Below the pieces are notes generated by a model, which was not told the origin of the DNA, ran no database searches, and saw only the letters and a list, made by a program, of their open reading frames with translations. Positions 9,588 through 18,002 of a stretch of DNA of 64,000 nt are shown here, one piece after another. Origin of the DNA: Ignavibacteria bacterium (lineage in GTDB: Bacteria; Bacteroidota; Ignavibacteria; Kapaibacteriales; UBA2268); the NCBI GenBank assembly GCA_026417135.1, contig JAOADV010000001.1, forward strand, positions 1 to 64,000, written 5' to 3'. The position numbers and the translations under genes are program-made. Numbering within the stretch: position 1 is the stretch's first letter; the number at the start of each line of letters is the position of its first letter.

Positions 9588-11216
9588 ATGTTGAATAATT
9601 ATTACTTATTGTACCATCTACGAAAAGAATTTCTCTCAATTGTCGATGCAAAAATTGTCGATTGCTTTACCCAAACGAAAGGGATTCTTACATTAGTATT
9701 TAACAACGGAAATGAAGAATTCTGTCTTCAATTTTCCACATTGTCTGGTTTAGAATGCATTTTTTTAGCTCCAAGTTTTCCACGTGCAAAATCGAACACG
9801 AAAGATTTCTTTCCTGAAATCTTAGGTGAAAAGATTATTTCTATTAATCTCAAAGATAATGACAGAATTCTTCAATTCGAAACAAAAAGCTACGATATAT
9901 ATTTTGTCTTATTTGGTGGGTCGAAAACAAACGCTTTCCTTTCCGACAAAGCTGGAAAAATTCTCTCGTCGTTTAAAAGCGTTAAAGTAAATTTAATCGA
10001 CAACATTAATGAAATAATAATAAAGAAGACAGACAAGGAAATTAAAACTTGTTTCGATTATCTTTCGAAAAACTTTGGTTTTGGCAAATTTTACTCAGAA
10101 ATATTACTAACTCAAGCTGGGTTCGAAAAAAATTGTGAAATAAAAAGTTTAACATCAACCGATTACAATAAATTACTTTCTTTAGCAAAGGATTTTAAAG
10201 AAAACTTGTTAAATGCAAAGAATTTTTTTATTTATTTAAATAAGGAAGAACTACAGTTTTCCCTATTAGAGCTGACTAATTTTGTTACATATTATAAATC
10301 AGAGTCCCCTTCGGAAGCTGTACGAACATATTTTAGAACATTCCACCGTATTCAGAAAATGAATAATGAAATTGAGGGATACAAAAAATACTTGACAAAC
10401 GAGTTAAAATATTGGAGTAGCTTGCAAAAGAAAATAAACGAGGTGGAAGAAGTAAAAAACAAAGTCGTAAAATACAAACACTTCGCTGATTTACTGATTT
10501 CATACCAAGAATTAAATCAAAGAGGATTAGATAAAATTTCCCTTGAAGATTTCGACGGCAACAATATAGAAATTCCACTTAAAAAAAGCAAAACGATAAA
10601 AGAAAATGCAATGGACTATTACGACAAAAGCCGCAAAGCGAAAGAAGCGGTTGAAAAACTTATTAATTCGAAGAAAGAAATTGAATCGAAAGTTCTCGAA
10701 TTACAAAATGCTTTGCTAAATTTAGAGAAACTGGAAAACCCATTAAGTTTGGACGATTTTAGGAAGGATTTCTCGCACATTCTCCCACCAGAAAAAGTTA
10801 AGGTAACGAATACCGAAGAAGACATAAATTCGAAGTTCAGACGATTCGAAATTGATAAGAATATATATCTATATGTTGGAAAAAGTGCAGTAAATAACGA
10901 AGAATTGACATTTAAGTTTGCAAATCCAAACGATTTTTGGTTTCACGCAAAAAACTCTGCAGGTAGCCACTGCGTATTGAAATATCCAAAAGGGAAAGTT
11001 CCACCAAAAGAAATATTCGAAAAGGCAGCAAAAATTGCAGCTTATTTTTCAAAAGCAAAGAATTCAAAATATGTTCCTGTTTCAGTAACTCAAAAAAAAT
11101 ATATACGCAAGGCAAAGGGCACCACCCCTGGAACAGTTTTACTTATGCGTGAAGAAGTTATATTTGTTGAGCCGTTTACACAACACGAGATTAAGAACTT
11201 TATTTCCATTTCTTGA
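9588..11216 (+). CDS. rqcH: RqcH/NFACT-family ribosome quality-control protein
   Basis: Bacterial homologue of eukaryotic Rqc2/NEMF. It binds obstructed large ribosomal subunits and recruits tRNA-Ala to add C-terminal alanine tails that mark stalled peptides for degradation. An NFACT-N domain covers roughly residues 1-170 and includes an Asp-Arg pair (DNDRIL, D92-R93) that I align with the D97/R98 pair needed for tailing in Bacillus subtilis RqcH. A coiled coil follows (about 255-390, rich in Lys and Glu). The NFACT-R domain lies at about 430-530 (DFWFHAKNSAGSH at about 447, then RKAKGTTPGTV). At 542 residues it is near family length. It converges with the OmpA gene and overlaps its end by 17 bp. 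Older annotations call this family fibronectin-binding protein A. Confidence 0.9.
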   Translation: MLNNYYLLYHLRKEFLSIVDAKIVDCFTQTKGILTLVFNNGNEEFCLQFSTLSGLECIFLAPSFPRAKSNTKDFFPEILGEKIISINLKDNDRILQFETKSYDIYFVLFGGSKTNAFLSDKAGKILSSFKSVKVNLIDNINEIIIKKTDKEIKTCFDYLSKNFGFGKFYSEILLTQAGFEKNCEIKSLTSTDYNKLLSLAKDFKENLLNAKNFFIYLNKEELQFSLLELTNFVTYYKSESPSEAVRTYFRTFHRIQKMNNEIEGYKKYLTNELKYWSSLQKKINEVEEVKNKVVKYKHFADLLISYQELNQRGLDKISLEDFDGNNIEIPLKKSKTIKENAMDYYDKSRKAKEAVEKLINSKKEIESKVLELQNALLNLEKLENPLSLDDFRKDFSHILPPEKVKVTNTEEDINSKFRRFEIDKNIYLYVGKSAVNNEELTFKFANPNDFWFHAKNSAGSHCVLKYPKGKVPPKEIFEKAAKIAAYFSKAKNSKYVPVSVTQKKYIRKAKGTTPGTVLLMREEVIFVEPFTQHEIKNFISIS

Positions 11217-13311
11217 TAAGTTCGATATAAACAGTTCTCGACAAAAATCGCTCGGCTGGTGTAAGATAAGATGTTATTCCTGGTGGAAATTGCGAAGAGC
11301 CTAATCCTTTAATATCAATTATTTCAATATTTGGGTCAATATTTTTTACCAGTTCCATAGTTTTCTCTGCCCTTTTTCGGGACAAAGAATAATTGAAATC
11401 CCTATCGCCTAAAATATCCGAAAACCCAAGTATTCTTGCTTGTGTCAGTTCAGAATTCACTGAAAGAAATTTGGTTATTTCATCTCTTGCAGCGGACGGA
11501 ATTTCCGAACTCGAAACTTTAAAAAGTATTAAGGAAAGGCGTTGAATCTCAATTTCATTCGTGTCGTTAACTATCGCAATTTGCTTTTTGTCGATAGAAA
11601 CATTTCCTTCATCATCCTCGAGTTTAAATTCAACATAAAGTGTCTGATTTTCTTTTAACAAACTTACAATCTTTTCGTTTATTTCTTCGCTGATTAACTT
11701 AGGTTCTCCAATTCCTTTATGCTCACTTAATATTGTTGTTTCAGTAGAAACTTTAAGAGACCAACTTTTAACTCCAATTGTTAAAGATTTGCTTGGGTCG
11801 AAATTCAAAACCTTGGGAGAAAAATCAAGAACTTCTAAAAAGCGTTTTTTGGATATTGGTTGTAAGACCTCTGGGTCATTCGAAATAATTTGAATTCGAC
11901 GGTTTTCGGAAAACCCACTGTCATTTTGAGTGATGGTCCTATCTTTTGGATAACAATTCTTTTTTTCTGTATGTATTGCTATCCGCTCGGGCTCAATCTG
12001 CCAGACCCGTATCAAATAATTTTTTACAGAAGTTGCTCGTCGAAAAGCTAAGTTGCAATCTGCCATTTCTGACGTGGAATCGGAATATCCTATTATCTTT
12101 ATTTTTGATTTGGGTTTCTCTTTTAATCTATATCCAATAATGTTCAGTATTTGTTTGTTCAATTCAAATGGATTAACTGGTAGCTTCTCATAATTGAAGT
12201 CAGTTGGATTTTCAATTTTGGAATAAATTTCCAAAATTTTTTCAGAATTATTTTCGAAAAAAACAATAGGCAACAATGGAAATGCTTGTGTTACAAACTG
12301 GGTCTCCAGTTTAATACTTGCTGTGTTAGTCTCAATAGTAGCAATTGGTTTTGGTTTTTTGAAAATTGTATCCGTACGGCGAATTTTTTCGATTATAGTT
12401 ATTTTGTTTCCACCATCAGAAACAGTAGTGTCAATTTTCTCAATTCCTAAAACGAAGTGTGTCTTTTTGATATTTAAGTTTTCTATTACAATTGTATCAA
12501 TCAAGTACCTTTTTAAATATTCTTTCTCGGGTGGTTTGGGCTTTTCAATCGTTTTTGGTACATATTTTATTGAAATAGCAAGTTGCAAAGTGTTGACTTT
12601 CCACTTAATTCCACGCACCAAATCGTTCAAACCAAAGCGAAAAGAAAACAAAGGCATTAAAAAGAAACTTTTGTTTCTATCCAAAGGAATATCGTAGCCC
12701 ATTCCAAAATGGAAATCGGATTGGACTGGTTTAATTTCGGGAATATCACCAGAATATTTATTTCTAATCCTTGTTCGAGTATCGACAAAAACGCCTCTGT
12801 CTTTGGGTTCAACCAATTCCTCCCATTGATTATATTTCTTAGTTACAATCAATCCTACTTTACCACCAACAAAAAGATTAAACCTTTCGAAAACTTTGAA
12901 CCTAAAATAAGGTTCTAAAGCAATAATATCGATTTGAGATTTCAAATTATGTTCAAATAAACCGGAAACATAGTTGTTGTTTAACCTAACCCAAGTGCTT
13001 TCGTGTTCTTTAAGCCAACCATTTAACTGAGAAAAAGATGTTCGCAGACCAGCAAAAAGATTGTATGGTAATGGCATTTCAATGAAAACACCAGCTGAAA
13101 TACCTGTACCAAAACCGTTCGTAAAGCCTTGACAACAATTGGGAATGCCTGGTAGCTTTTGAAAATTTGGGTTGTGGTCATTGAAACCAAAACCAAGGAA
13201 AGCACCAAACTGACGAAGAGTGTCTTTGTTTTTAGCAAAAATGAAGAAATCCTCGAAAAATTGATTTTTTGATAGCAATTGAAAATTTGAAAAAGATAGT
13301 AGAATAAGCAA
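11200..13311 (-). CDS. Outer-membrane barrel protein with two OmpA-like domains
   Basis: Residues 1-17 form a hydrophobic export signal. Up to about 230 there is an aromatic, glycine-rich region (AGLRTSF, RFKVFERFNLFVGGKVGL) that reads as an outer-membrane beta-barrel. A linker follows, then a first OmpA-like peptidoglycan-binding domain at about 385-480 (IGYSDSTSE, NRRIQI). A second, more divergent one occupies about 585-700 (ILGFSDILGDRDFN, LSRKRAEKTMELV). Tethering of outer membrane to cell wall is the likely role. The start is unusual: the frame has no ATG. A TTG at 13311 falls inside the hydrophobic segment. Upstream the frame continues through a basic stretch (RKVLKSRKIYPF) to an ATT at 13350, which would give a much better signal peptide; an in-frame stop lies at 13357-13359. 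A TAAATTTG promoter box is at 13385-13392. Confidence 0.75.
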   Translation of the reverse strand: MLILLSFSNFQLLSKNQFFEDFFIFAKNKDTLRQFGAFLGFGFNDHNPNFQKLPGIPNCCQGFTNGFGTGISAGVFIEMPLPYNLFAGLRTSFSQLNGWLKEHESTWVRLNNNYVSGLFEHNLKSQIDIIALEPYFRFKVFERFNLFVGGKVGLIVTKKYNQWEELVEPKDRGVFVDTRTRIRNKYSGDIPEIKPVQSDFHFGMGYDIPLDRNKSFFLMPLFSFRFGLNDLVRGIKWKVNTLQLAISIKYVPKTIEKPKPPEKEYLKRYLIDTIVIENLNIKKTHFVLGIEKIDTTVSDGGNKITIIEKIRRTDTIFKKPKPIATIETNTASIKLETQFVTQAFPLLPIVFFENNSEKILEIYSKIENPTDFNYEKLPVNPFELNKQILNIIGYRLKEKPKSKIKIIGYSDSTSEMADCNLAFRRATSVKNYLIRVWQIEPERIAIHTEKKNCYPKDRTITQNDSGFSENRRIQIISNDPEVLQPISKKRFLEVLDFSPKVLNFDPSKSLTIGVKSWSLKVSTETTILSEHKGIGEPKLISEEINEKIVSLLKENQTLYVEFKLEDDEGNVSIDKKQIAIVNDTNEIEIQRLSLILFKVSSSEIPSAARDEITKFLSVNSELTQARILGFSDILGDRDFNYSLSRKRAEKTMELVKNIDPNIEIIDIKGLGSSQFPPGITSYLTPAERFLSRTVYIELIKKWK

Positions 13312-13384
13312 AAAAGGATAAATTTTTCGAGATTTTAATACTTTTCTAATGAATTTTTAACCCTTATTTCTTTTCATAAGAATT

Positions 13385-13392
13385 CAAATTTA
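13385..13392 (-). promoter_or_regulatory. -7 promoter box for the double-OmpA gene
   Basis: TAAATTTG on the minus strand is an exact TAnnTTTG. It lies 35 nt upstream of the ATT candidate start at 13350 and 74 nt upstream of the TTG at 13311. Confidence 0.4.
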
Positions 13393-13658
13393 AAAAAGTA
13401 AACACAAAAAATGTGCTTTTTTCAATTAACATATTCTAACGAAGCGAAAAATTTTTAACCAGAAACGCAAGATTTATATGCACCAGTCTAAAATTAAAGA
13501 CAAAAGTTAAAATTTAAAAAAAACCAAAATATAACCCAATTCGATAGAATTTTTCGTTTGAATTGAGTCTAATAAATGAAAAAAACTAAATTTCCAAAAT
13601 TGCAAAGAAAAGTTGCTACAAAGATTTAAAAATATTAATTTTTCATTTAGTTTTTTCT

Positions 13659-13666
13659 TAATTTTG
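13659..13666 (+). promoter_or_regulatory. -7 promoter box for the S1-like gene
   Basis: TAATTTTG matches TAnnTTTG and lies 40 nt before the ATG at 13707. No convincing -33 TTTG is seen. Confidence 0.45.
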
Positions 13667-13706
13667 TATTTTTATACTTTCAAAGCATTTCTAATTAGGT
13701 GAGCAT

Positions 13707-15245
13707 ATGGAACAAGACAAAACTAACGCTTCGACTAACATCGTAAACCCTTTCGAAGAGAAAGTTGAAAATCAAGAAAAAAATCTTTCCTCGAACACTC
13801 CAGAAGAAAGCATTTCATCTTTGAGCGAAACAGAAAAAGTTGAAGCTTCAATTAATCAGGAAACTGCACCAGTAGTAGAAGAAAACACAAGCCCGCCTTC
13901 TTTTGAACAACCTACAACCTCCTCCACAGAAACAACATCCCAAGCAACTTCGGTAGAAACAACATCAAGCGAAGCTACAATTTCTACCTCTGCTTTGGAT
14001 GTCAAGGAAGCAATTGCAAGAGCACAAGAAGAAAGAGAACAAAGAAGAACCCGAAGGGCGCGAATAATTCAAGCTTTTGCAGAAGTAAAAAAGGCATACG
14101 AAGAACAAAAGCCTATCGAAGTTCTTGTTTACAGCCGTGTGCGTGGAGGCTTACGAGTTTTTTACAAAGGTGCTCCTTTATTCCTACCAGCTTCCCACTT
14201 CCATTTAAGTAAATCTCCGACCGACGATGAATTGGCCGAAGTTGTTAACAAGAATTTGTTAGTTATGGTCCACGAAATCCAAGAATATGATGAAGGCAGT
14301 ATGGCGGTAATTGTAAGCCGAAAAAAATTACTCGAAGAAGAATTTTGGAACAACCTCCAAGTTGGGCAAATAGTCGAAGGTCCAATTAGTTCAATTGCCA
14401 GCTTCGGGGTTTTTATAAATTTGGGTGCTGCCGAAGGATTAATTCATATTTCTCGGCTCGCACCATACAGAATAGCAAATCTATTCGAATATTTTAAAAT
14501 TGGCGATACCCTTAAAGCGCGTGTAATTGAAATAGATAAACAGAATAAAAGAATATCACTTAGTAGGAAAGAATTCGTAGAAACTGAGTGGCCCGCAAGC
14601 GAACAAAAGTATTCTATTGGTTCCCGACATTTTGGAATTGTTCGTAGAATGACCGACTTTGGAGCTTTTGTGGAGCTTGAACCTCTTGTCGAAGGTTTAT
14701 TGAGAACTTCGGAAATTTCTTGGACTCGGAGGCTACGCCGTCCCCAAGAAGTTCTGAAAGTTGGCGATAAAATTGAGGTTGTAGTTACCTCGTTCAATGC
14801 AGAGAAAAAGACAATTGGGTTAAGCATTAAAAGATTAACTGAAAACCCTTGGCCAAAACTACACGAAAAATACCCTATTAATTCTGTTTACGAAGGAAAA
14901 ATCGTCCAAGTTGTCCCGCAAGGCTGCGTAGTTTCTATTAGCCCAGAACTCGATGGATTCCTTCCCAGAAGCAAAATGAAAAAAACATTGCGAGCAAATA
15001 GAATTCCATTCAAGAGCGGCGACAAAATAAGGGTGTTCATAAGCGACATCGTCCCACAAGAAGAATCACTGATTCTTGGATATGCCGAAGAAGAGGAATT
15101 TACAAACCCCAAACCTCAACAACCCAAAAAAGCAAGCTTATCTGAAAAAAATATTGAAACCAAACCCTTAAGCTCCGGTATTTCGATAATGGATATGCTA
15201 TCCGAAGAACAAAAAGAAAATCTTTTGAAATCGCTCAATAAATAA
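13707..15245 (+). CDS. rpsA: 30S ribosomal protein S1-like RNA-binding protein
   Basis: S1 helps the small subunit capture mRNA and start translation. Four S1 (OB-fold) repeats are visible in this 512-residue protein: a degenerate one at about 136-206, then 217-288 (VGQIVEGPISSIASFGVFI), 302-375 (GIVRRMTDFGAFVELEPLVEG) and 391-462 (VYEGKIVQVVPQGCVV). The GxF/FGAF and HISR/TSEIS landmarks of S1 folds are clear in repeats 2 and 3. The first 100 residues are low-complexity, rich in Ser, Thr and Glu, and probably disordered; a short Arg-rich segment follows (EREQRRTRRAR). The start is the ATG at 13707 with AGGTGAG 5 nt upstream. Canonical S1 has six repeats in E. coli and four to five in other phyla, so this is either the main S1 or a close paralogue. 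Confidence 0.8.
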   Translation: MEQDKTNASTNIVNPFEEKVENQEKNLSSNTPEESISSLSETEKVEASINQETAPVVEENTSPPSFEQPTTSSTETTSQATSVETTSSEATISTSALDVKEAIARAQEEREQRRTRRARIIQAFAEVKKAYEEQKPIEVLVYSRVRGGLRVFYKGAPLFLPASHFHLSKSPTDDELAEVVNKNLLVMVHEIQEYDEGSMAVIVSRKKLLEEEFWNNLQVGQIVEGPISSIASFGVFINLGAAEGLIHISRLAPYRIANLFEYFKIGDTLKARVIEIDKQNKRISLSRKEFVETEWPASEQKYSIGSRHFGIVRRMTDFGAFVELEPLVEGLLRTSEISWTRRLRRPQEVLKVGDKIEVVVTSFNAEKKTIGLSIKRLTENPWPKLHEKYPINSVYEGKIVQVVPQGCVVSISPELDGFLPRSKMKKTLRANRIPFKSGDKIRVFISDIVPQEESLILGYAEEEEFTNPKPQQPKKASLSEKNIETKPLSSGISIMDMLSEEQKENLLKSLNK

Positions 15246-15273
15246 TTGTTAAGTAAGAAAAAAAGGTTGAATT

Positions 15274-15306
15274 GTCGTACTTCGAGGTAGGACAAGCATC
15301 TTGCCT
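15274..15306. terminator. Two mutually exclusive small hairpins between convergent genes
   Basis: GTCGTAC/GTAGGAC (15274-15280 with 15287-15293, one G-G mismatch, loop TTCGAG) overlaps a second hairpin, AGG-a-CAAG/CTTGCCT (15289-15306, one bulge, loop CAT). They lie between the ends of the S1 and glycosyltransferase genes. A terminator role is plausible, but no long U-tract follows. Confidence 0.25.
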
Positions 15307-15427
15307 TTAAAAATAAATCTATGCAGTATAAATTAAAGATAATAAAACTTTATCAAGTGAATTTGAGTGGATGAATTACCAAAACTAAATAATCTCAGGA
15401 AATCGAGTAGAGATTTATGCAATAAAA

Positions 15428-17146
15428 TTACACATTGACCTCATTTCCATCTTTATGAATTTTTTTAGTTTTCCTACCAAATAAAATGTAATTTGGGGTT
15501 ATTTTAATTATTTCTCTTGATTTTGCAATTTCCAACAAAATTATCGTTGACGGAAATCTTACGCTGGAAACATAATAAACAATATATTTATCGGGAAAGG
15601 AATCTAATGCTCGAAGCTTCTCCAATCCTATTTGGGCATCTTGTAAAGGTAGAAAATATACCTTCCCTTTTTTTTTACTTTGCCCAAAAAATTTATTTCG
15701 AAAATGCCAAGCTAATTGTGGATTTAAAGTGTCCGAATCATTAACTTTATGGAAAACATAAACAAATGAATCTACATTGTGACTATTTAGAAAATCGACT
15801 ATAATCTTTCCCCCGAAAACATTTCCAGCTGGTTTATGGCTTTCAAAAGTTATATTCAAAGCAACTAAATATACCGAAAAAAAGTAAACTATAACTTCGA
15901 GCGATAAGTAAAAAGTTTTACCTTCTTTTTTTCTTTCAAAAATTTCAATTATCACTAATAAAAATATCAAAACTAAAGCGACAAAAATGAAAATAGGAAA
16001 AACTTCGAAGGTGAAGTTGGAAAGAGATTTTCGAAATTGAGGGGATAAATACCAAGCTATTGAAAGCAGTAAAAAAGAAAAAACGAGTAGCTTCTCATTC
16101 GAAGACAATTTACCGTATTCGAACGAAAGAAAATGTAAAGACAGAATCATTGCTGGTAACAAAATATAAAGATTGTAATGTGGAAGTTTCGTTGGAGCTA
16201 ATGAAAAAATCAAAAGAGCAAGAATGAACCAAGCAATAAAAAAATCAACCAAAAGAATGCCAGAAAAAAAGGATTTTGAAAATTTTATTTGCTTAATTCT
16301 ATAGAAGATTGAAAAAAAAGCAAGTACAGCAATAGGGTTAGCAATTATCAATTGATTCACATAGTAGAAAACTCCAAGACTTTTCGTGTTTCCTTCGACA
16401 ACATAAAATAAGTGCGGGGGAAATAAAGCACTTAAAAATTCGCTCCCATATTTAAAAGCCATCGTCAAATACCAAGGCAGAGCAAAAAACAATCCAATAA
16501 GAAAAAAAATCGTTAAAATCACTACTTCTTTTCGTCGACGGCACCTTAGAAAATTATATATAAGGAAAAGTATTGGTATAAGTGAAATTACAATTTTAGT
16601 CATTAAACATAATGCAAAGGAAATTGAAACAAGGAACCCCCAAAAAATTTTGCGATTCGAAGTTCGATTTTCTAAAAAAAAATATGAAGCAAGAATAGTA
16701 GAAAAGATGAAAAAAATTAATGGAATATCTGTCATTCCCTGACGAGAATAGAAAAACCAATGATATGAAAGTAAAAGATTTAGAGCAACAAGGAAAGTTT
16801 TTTGATAGTCATATATTTTTGAAAAAAACAAAAAAAACAAAGTAATTAACAGAACCGAACACACAACAGAAAAGAACCTAATAGAGAACAAATTTTCGCC
16901 AAATAATTTTATGTTCAAAGCAATAGCCCAAGGAACCAAAGGTGGATAGGTTGAAGAGTATAATCCTCCTAACGAAATTTGCGTTTGGTCCCACCAATTT
17001 CCAGATTCCAGAATACCACGGGCACGATACGCATATAAACCTTCATCCCAAGGCTGAATTTCTCCTTTTTGTATATTAAAAAGCAAAAGTAAAGAGGCAA
17101 GAATAAAAATAGCAAAGGTAACTGAAATGTTTATATCATTCCTCAT
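15428..17146 (-). CDS. GT-C membrane glycosyltransferase (ArnT/PMT family)
   Basis: A 572-residue polytopic protein with about ten to twelve hydrophobic segments. The first periplasmic loop holds the acidic motif of the family (QPWDEGLYAYRARG, residues 31-44), where the Asp-Glu pair is expected to act in transfer from a polyprenyl-phosphate sugar. This matches the PMT_2/ArnT group, which adds sugars to lipid A, proteins or other envelope acceptors on the periplasmic face. The acceptor here is unknown. It begins directly after the stop of the Omp28-like lipoprotein gene, so it is the last gene of the TPR / DUF6029 / Omp28 / GT operon. Confidence 0.85.
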   Translation of the reverse strand: MRNDINISVTFAIFILASLLLLFNIQKGEIQPWDEGLYAYRARGILESGNWWDQTQISLGGLYSSTYPPLVPWAIALNIKLFGENLFSIRFFSVVCSVLLITLFFLFFSKIYDYQKTFLVALNLLLSYHWFFYSRQGMTDIPLIFFIFSTILASYFFLENRTSNRKIFWGFLVSISFALCLMTKIVISLIPILFLIYNFLRCRRRKEVVILTIFFLIGLFFALPWYLTMAFKYGSEFLSALFPPHLFYVVEGNTKSLGVFYYVNQLIIANPIAVLAFFSIFYRIKQIKFSKSFFSGILLVDFFIAWFILALLIFSLAPTKLPHYNLYILLPAMILSLHFLSFEYGKLSSNEKLLVFSFLLLSIAWYLSPQFRKSLSNFTFEVFPIFIFVALVLIFLLVIIEIFERKKEGKTFYLSLEVIVYFFSVYLVALNITFESHKPAGNVFGGKIIVDFLNSHNVDSFVYVFHKVNDSDTLNPQLAWHFRNKFFGQSKKKGKVYFLPLQDAQIGLEKLRALDSFPDKYIVYYVSSVRFPSTIILLEIAKSREIIKITPNYILFGRKTKKIHKDGNEVNV

Positions 17147-17992
17147 CTACTCAATCAGCTTCTTTTCGTCAACTTGAATTATTTGAAACGAATTGTCTTT
17201 ATCGTGAACAAAAGCAATTACTTTCAATTTCTCGGGCCGCCAATTTTTGTCTGAAGGAATTTTGTAAGTAAATTCTCTTTGTATAGTGGTTCCTTTTACA
17301 ACATTATTAGCAGAAAGTTGAACTCCCCAAGTTGAAGTTATTCCATCGCGAAGTACATTATCGTGGACAAAGTCCTCGATATCTGGGGGTACTTTCCTAT
17401 CGTCTCTTTGATACTGAACAATACTGTCTTCTGCTAAATAAACACACAAATGATAATTAGGAGATGAATCTTCGAGGTATTTTACAGTAACGTTAGCAAA
17501 TATTTCCTTAGTCAGATTATTGTAAGCAACAGATAATCCAAGATGAATTTTTGGTTTTTGTTTCAAAAGCTGTTTAATAACCGGTTCCCATTGACCTTCT
17601 CGAAGAATATGAGTTTTATTCGGATATCCAAATCTGTTTACCATTCCATTTGGATTACCAGCCTTACTGCAACCAAAGAAAAGGTCAAGTTCGTCCCCAA
17701 TTACGGTTCGAAAATCATAGGTTCTTGTCGAAGTAGGCCTCGCATAGCTACCCGAATGAACAGAAAGCAAAATCAAATTATTAGGATACTTTTTTCGCAG
17801 TGAATGGGCAATTTCAATTGCTTCGGGACAATTGCCACATCTGAATCCAGTAAATTCTTCCAAGAGAATTTTCTGAGAATATTTAGTAGTGTCATCAATT
17901 GTGTTATTTTCGATGTACGGGGGTTTTATTATATCACAGGAGTTTAAAAGTACAATGAAAACAATATATCCGACAAAAAACAAAATTCTCAT
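17147..17992 (-). CDS. Omp28-related lipoprotein with thioredoxin-like CxxC
   Basis: A lipoprotein of 281 residues: signal peptide with lipobox VLLNSC and lipidation site Cys19. Residues 44-56 (LEEFTGFRCGNCP) form a thioredoxin-like active-site region with Cys52 and Cys55. It is followed by HSGSYARP and by a beta-rich C-terminal half, the layout of Bacteroidota Omp28-related proteins. It probably sits at the outer membrane; whether it is redox-active cannot be told. It is sandwiched between a DUF6029-like barrel (10 bp upstream) and a membrane glycosyltransferase (no gap), which suggests one transcription unit for envelope biogenesis. Confidence 0.75.
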   Translation of the reverse strand: MRILFFVGYIVFIVLLNSCDIIKPPYIENNTIDDTTKYSQKILLEEFTGFRCGNCPEAIEIAHSLRKKYPNNLILLSVHSGSYARPTSTRTYDFRTVIGDELDLFFGCSKAGNPNGMVNRFGYPNKTHILREGQWEPVIKQLLKQKPKIHLGLSVAYNNLTKEIFANVTVKYLEDSSPNYHLCVYLAEDSIVQYQRDDRKVPPDIEDFVHDNVLRDGITSTWGVQLSANNVVKGTTIQREFTYKIPSDKNWRPEKLKVIAFVHDKDNSFQIIQVDEKKLIE

Positions 17993-18002
17993 AACTTACC
18001 TC

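Larger units (their letters stand above)
13312..13706. other. Divergent intergenic region (395 bp)
   Basis: An AT-rich stretch between the OmpA gene (minus) and the S1 gene (plus). It holds one TAnnTTTG box for each gene, the uncertain N-terminus of the OmpA protein (13312-13350), and an ATG-initiated six-codon frame (13377-13357) that reads into a stop in the same frame as the OmpA gene. I see no other gene, RNA or repeat in it. Confidence 0.6.

Noticed and set aside
12323-12697. 124-residue hydrophobic plus-strand frame
   Set aside because: Antisense to the OmpA-type gene; apparent hydrophobicity comes from the complement of Lys/Glu-rich codons.
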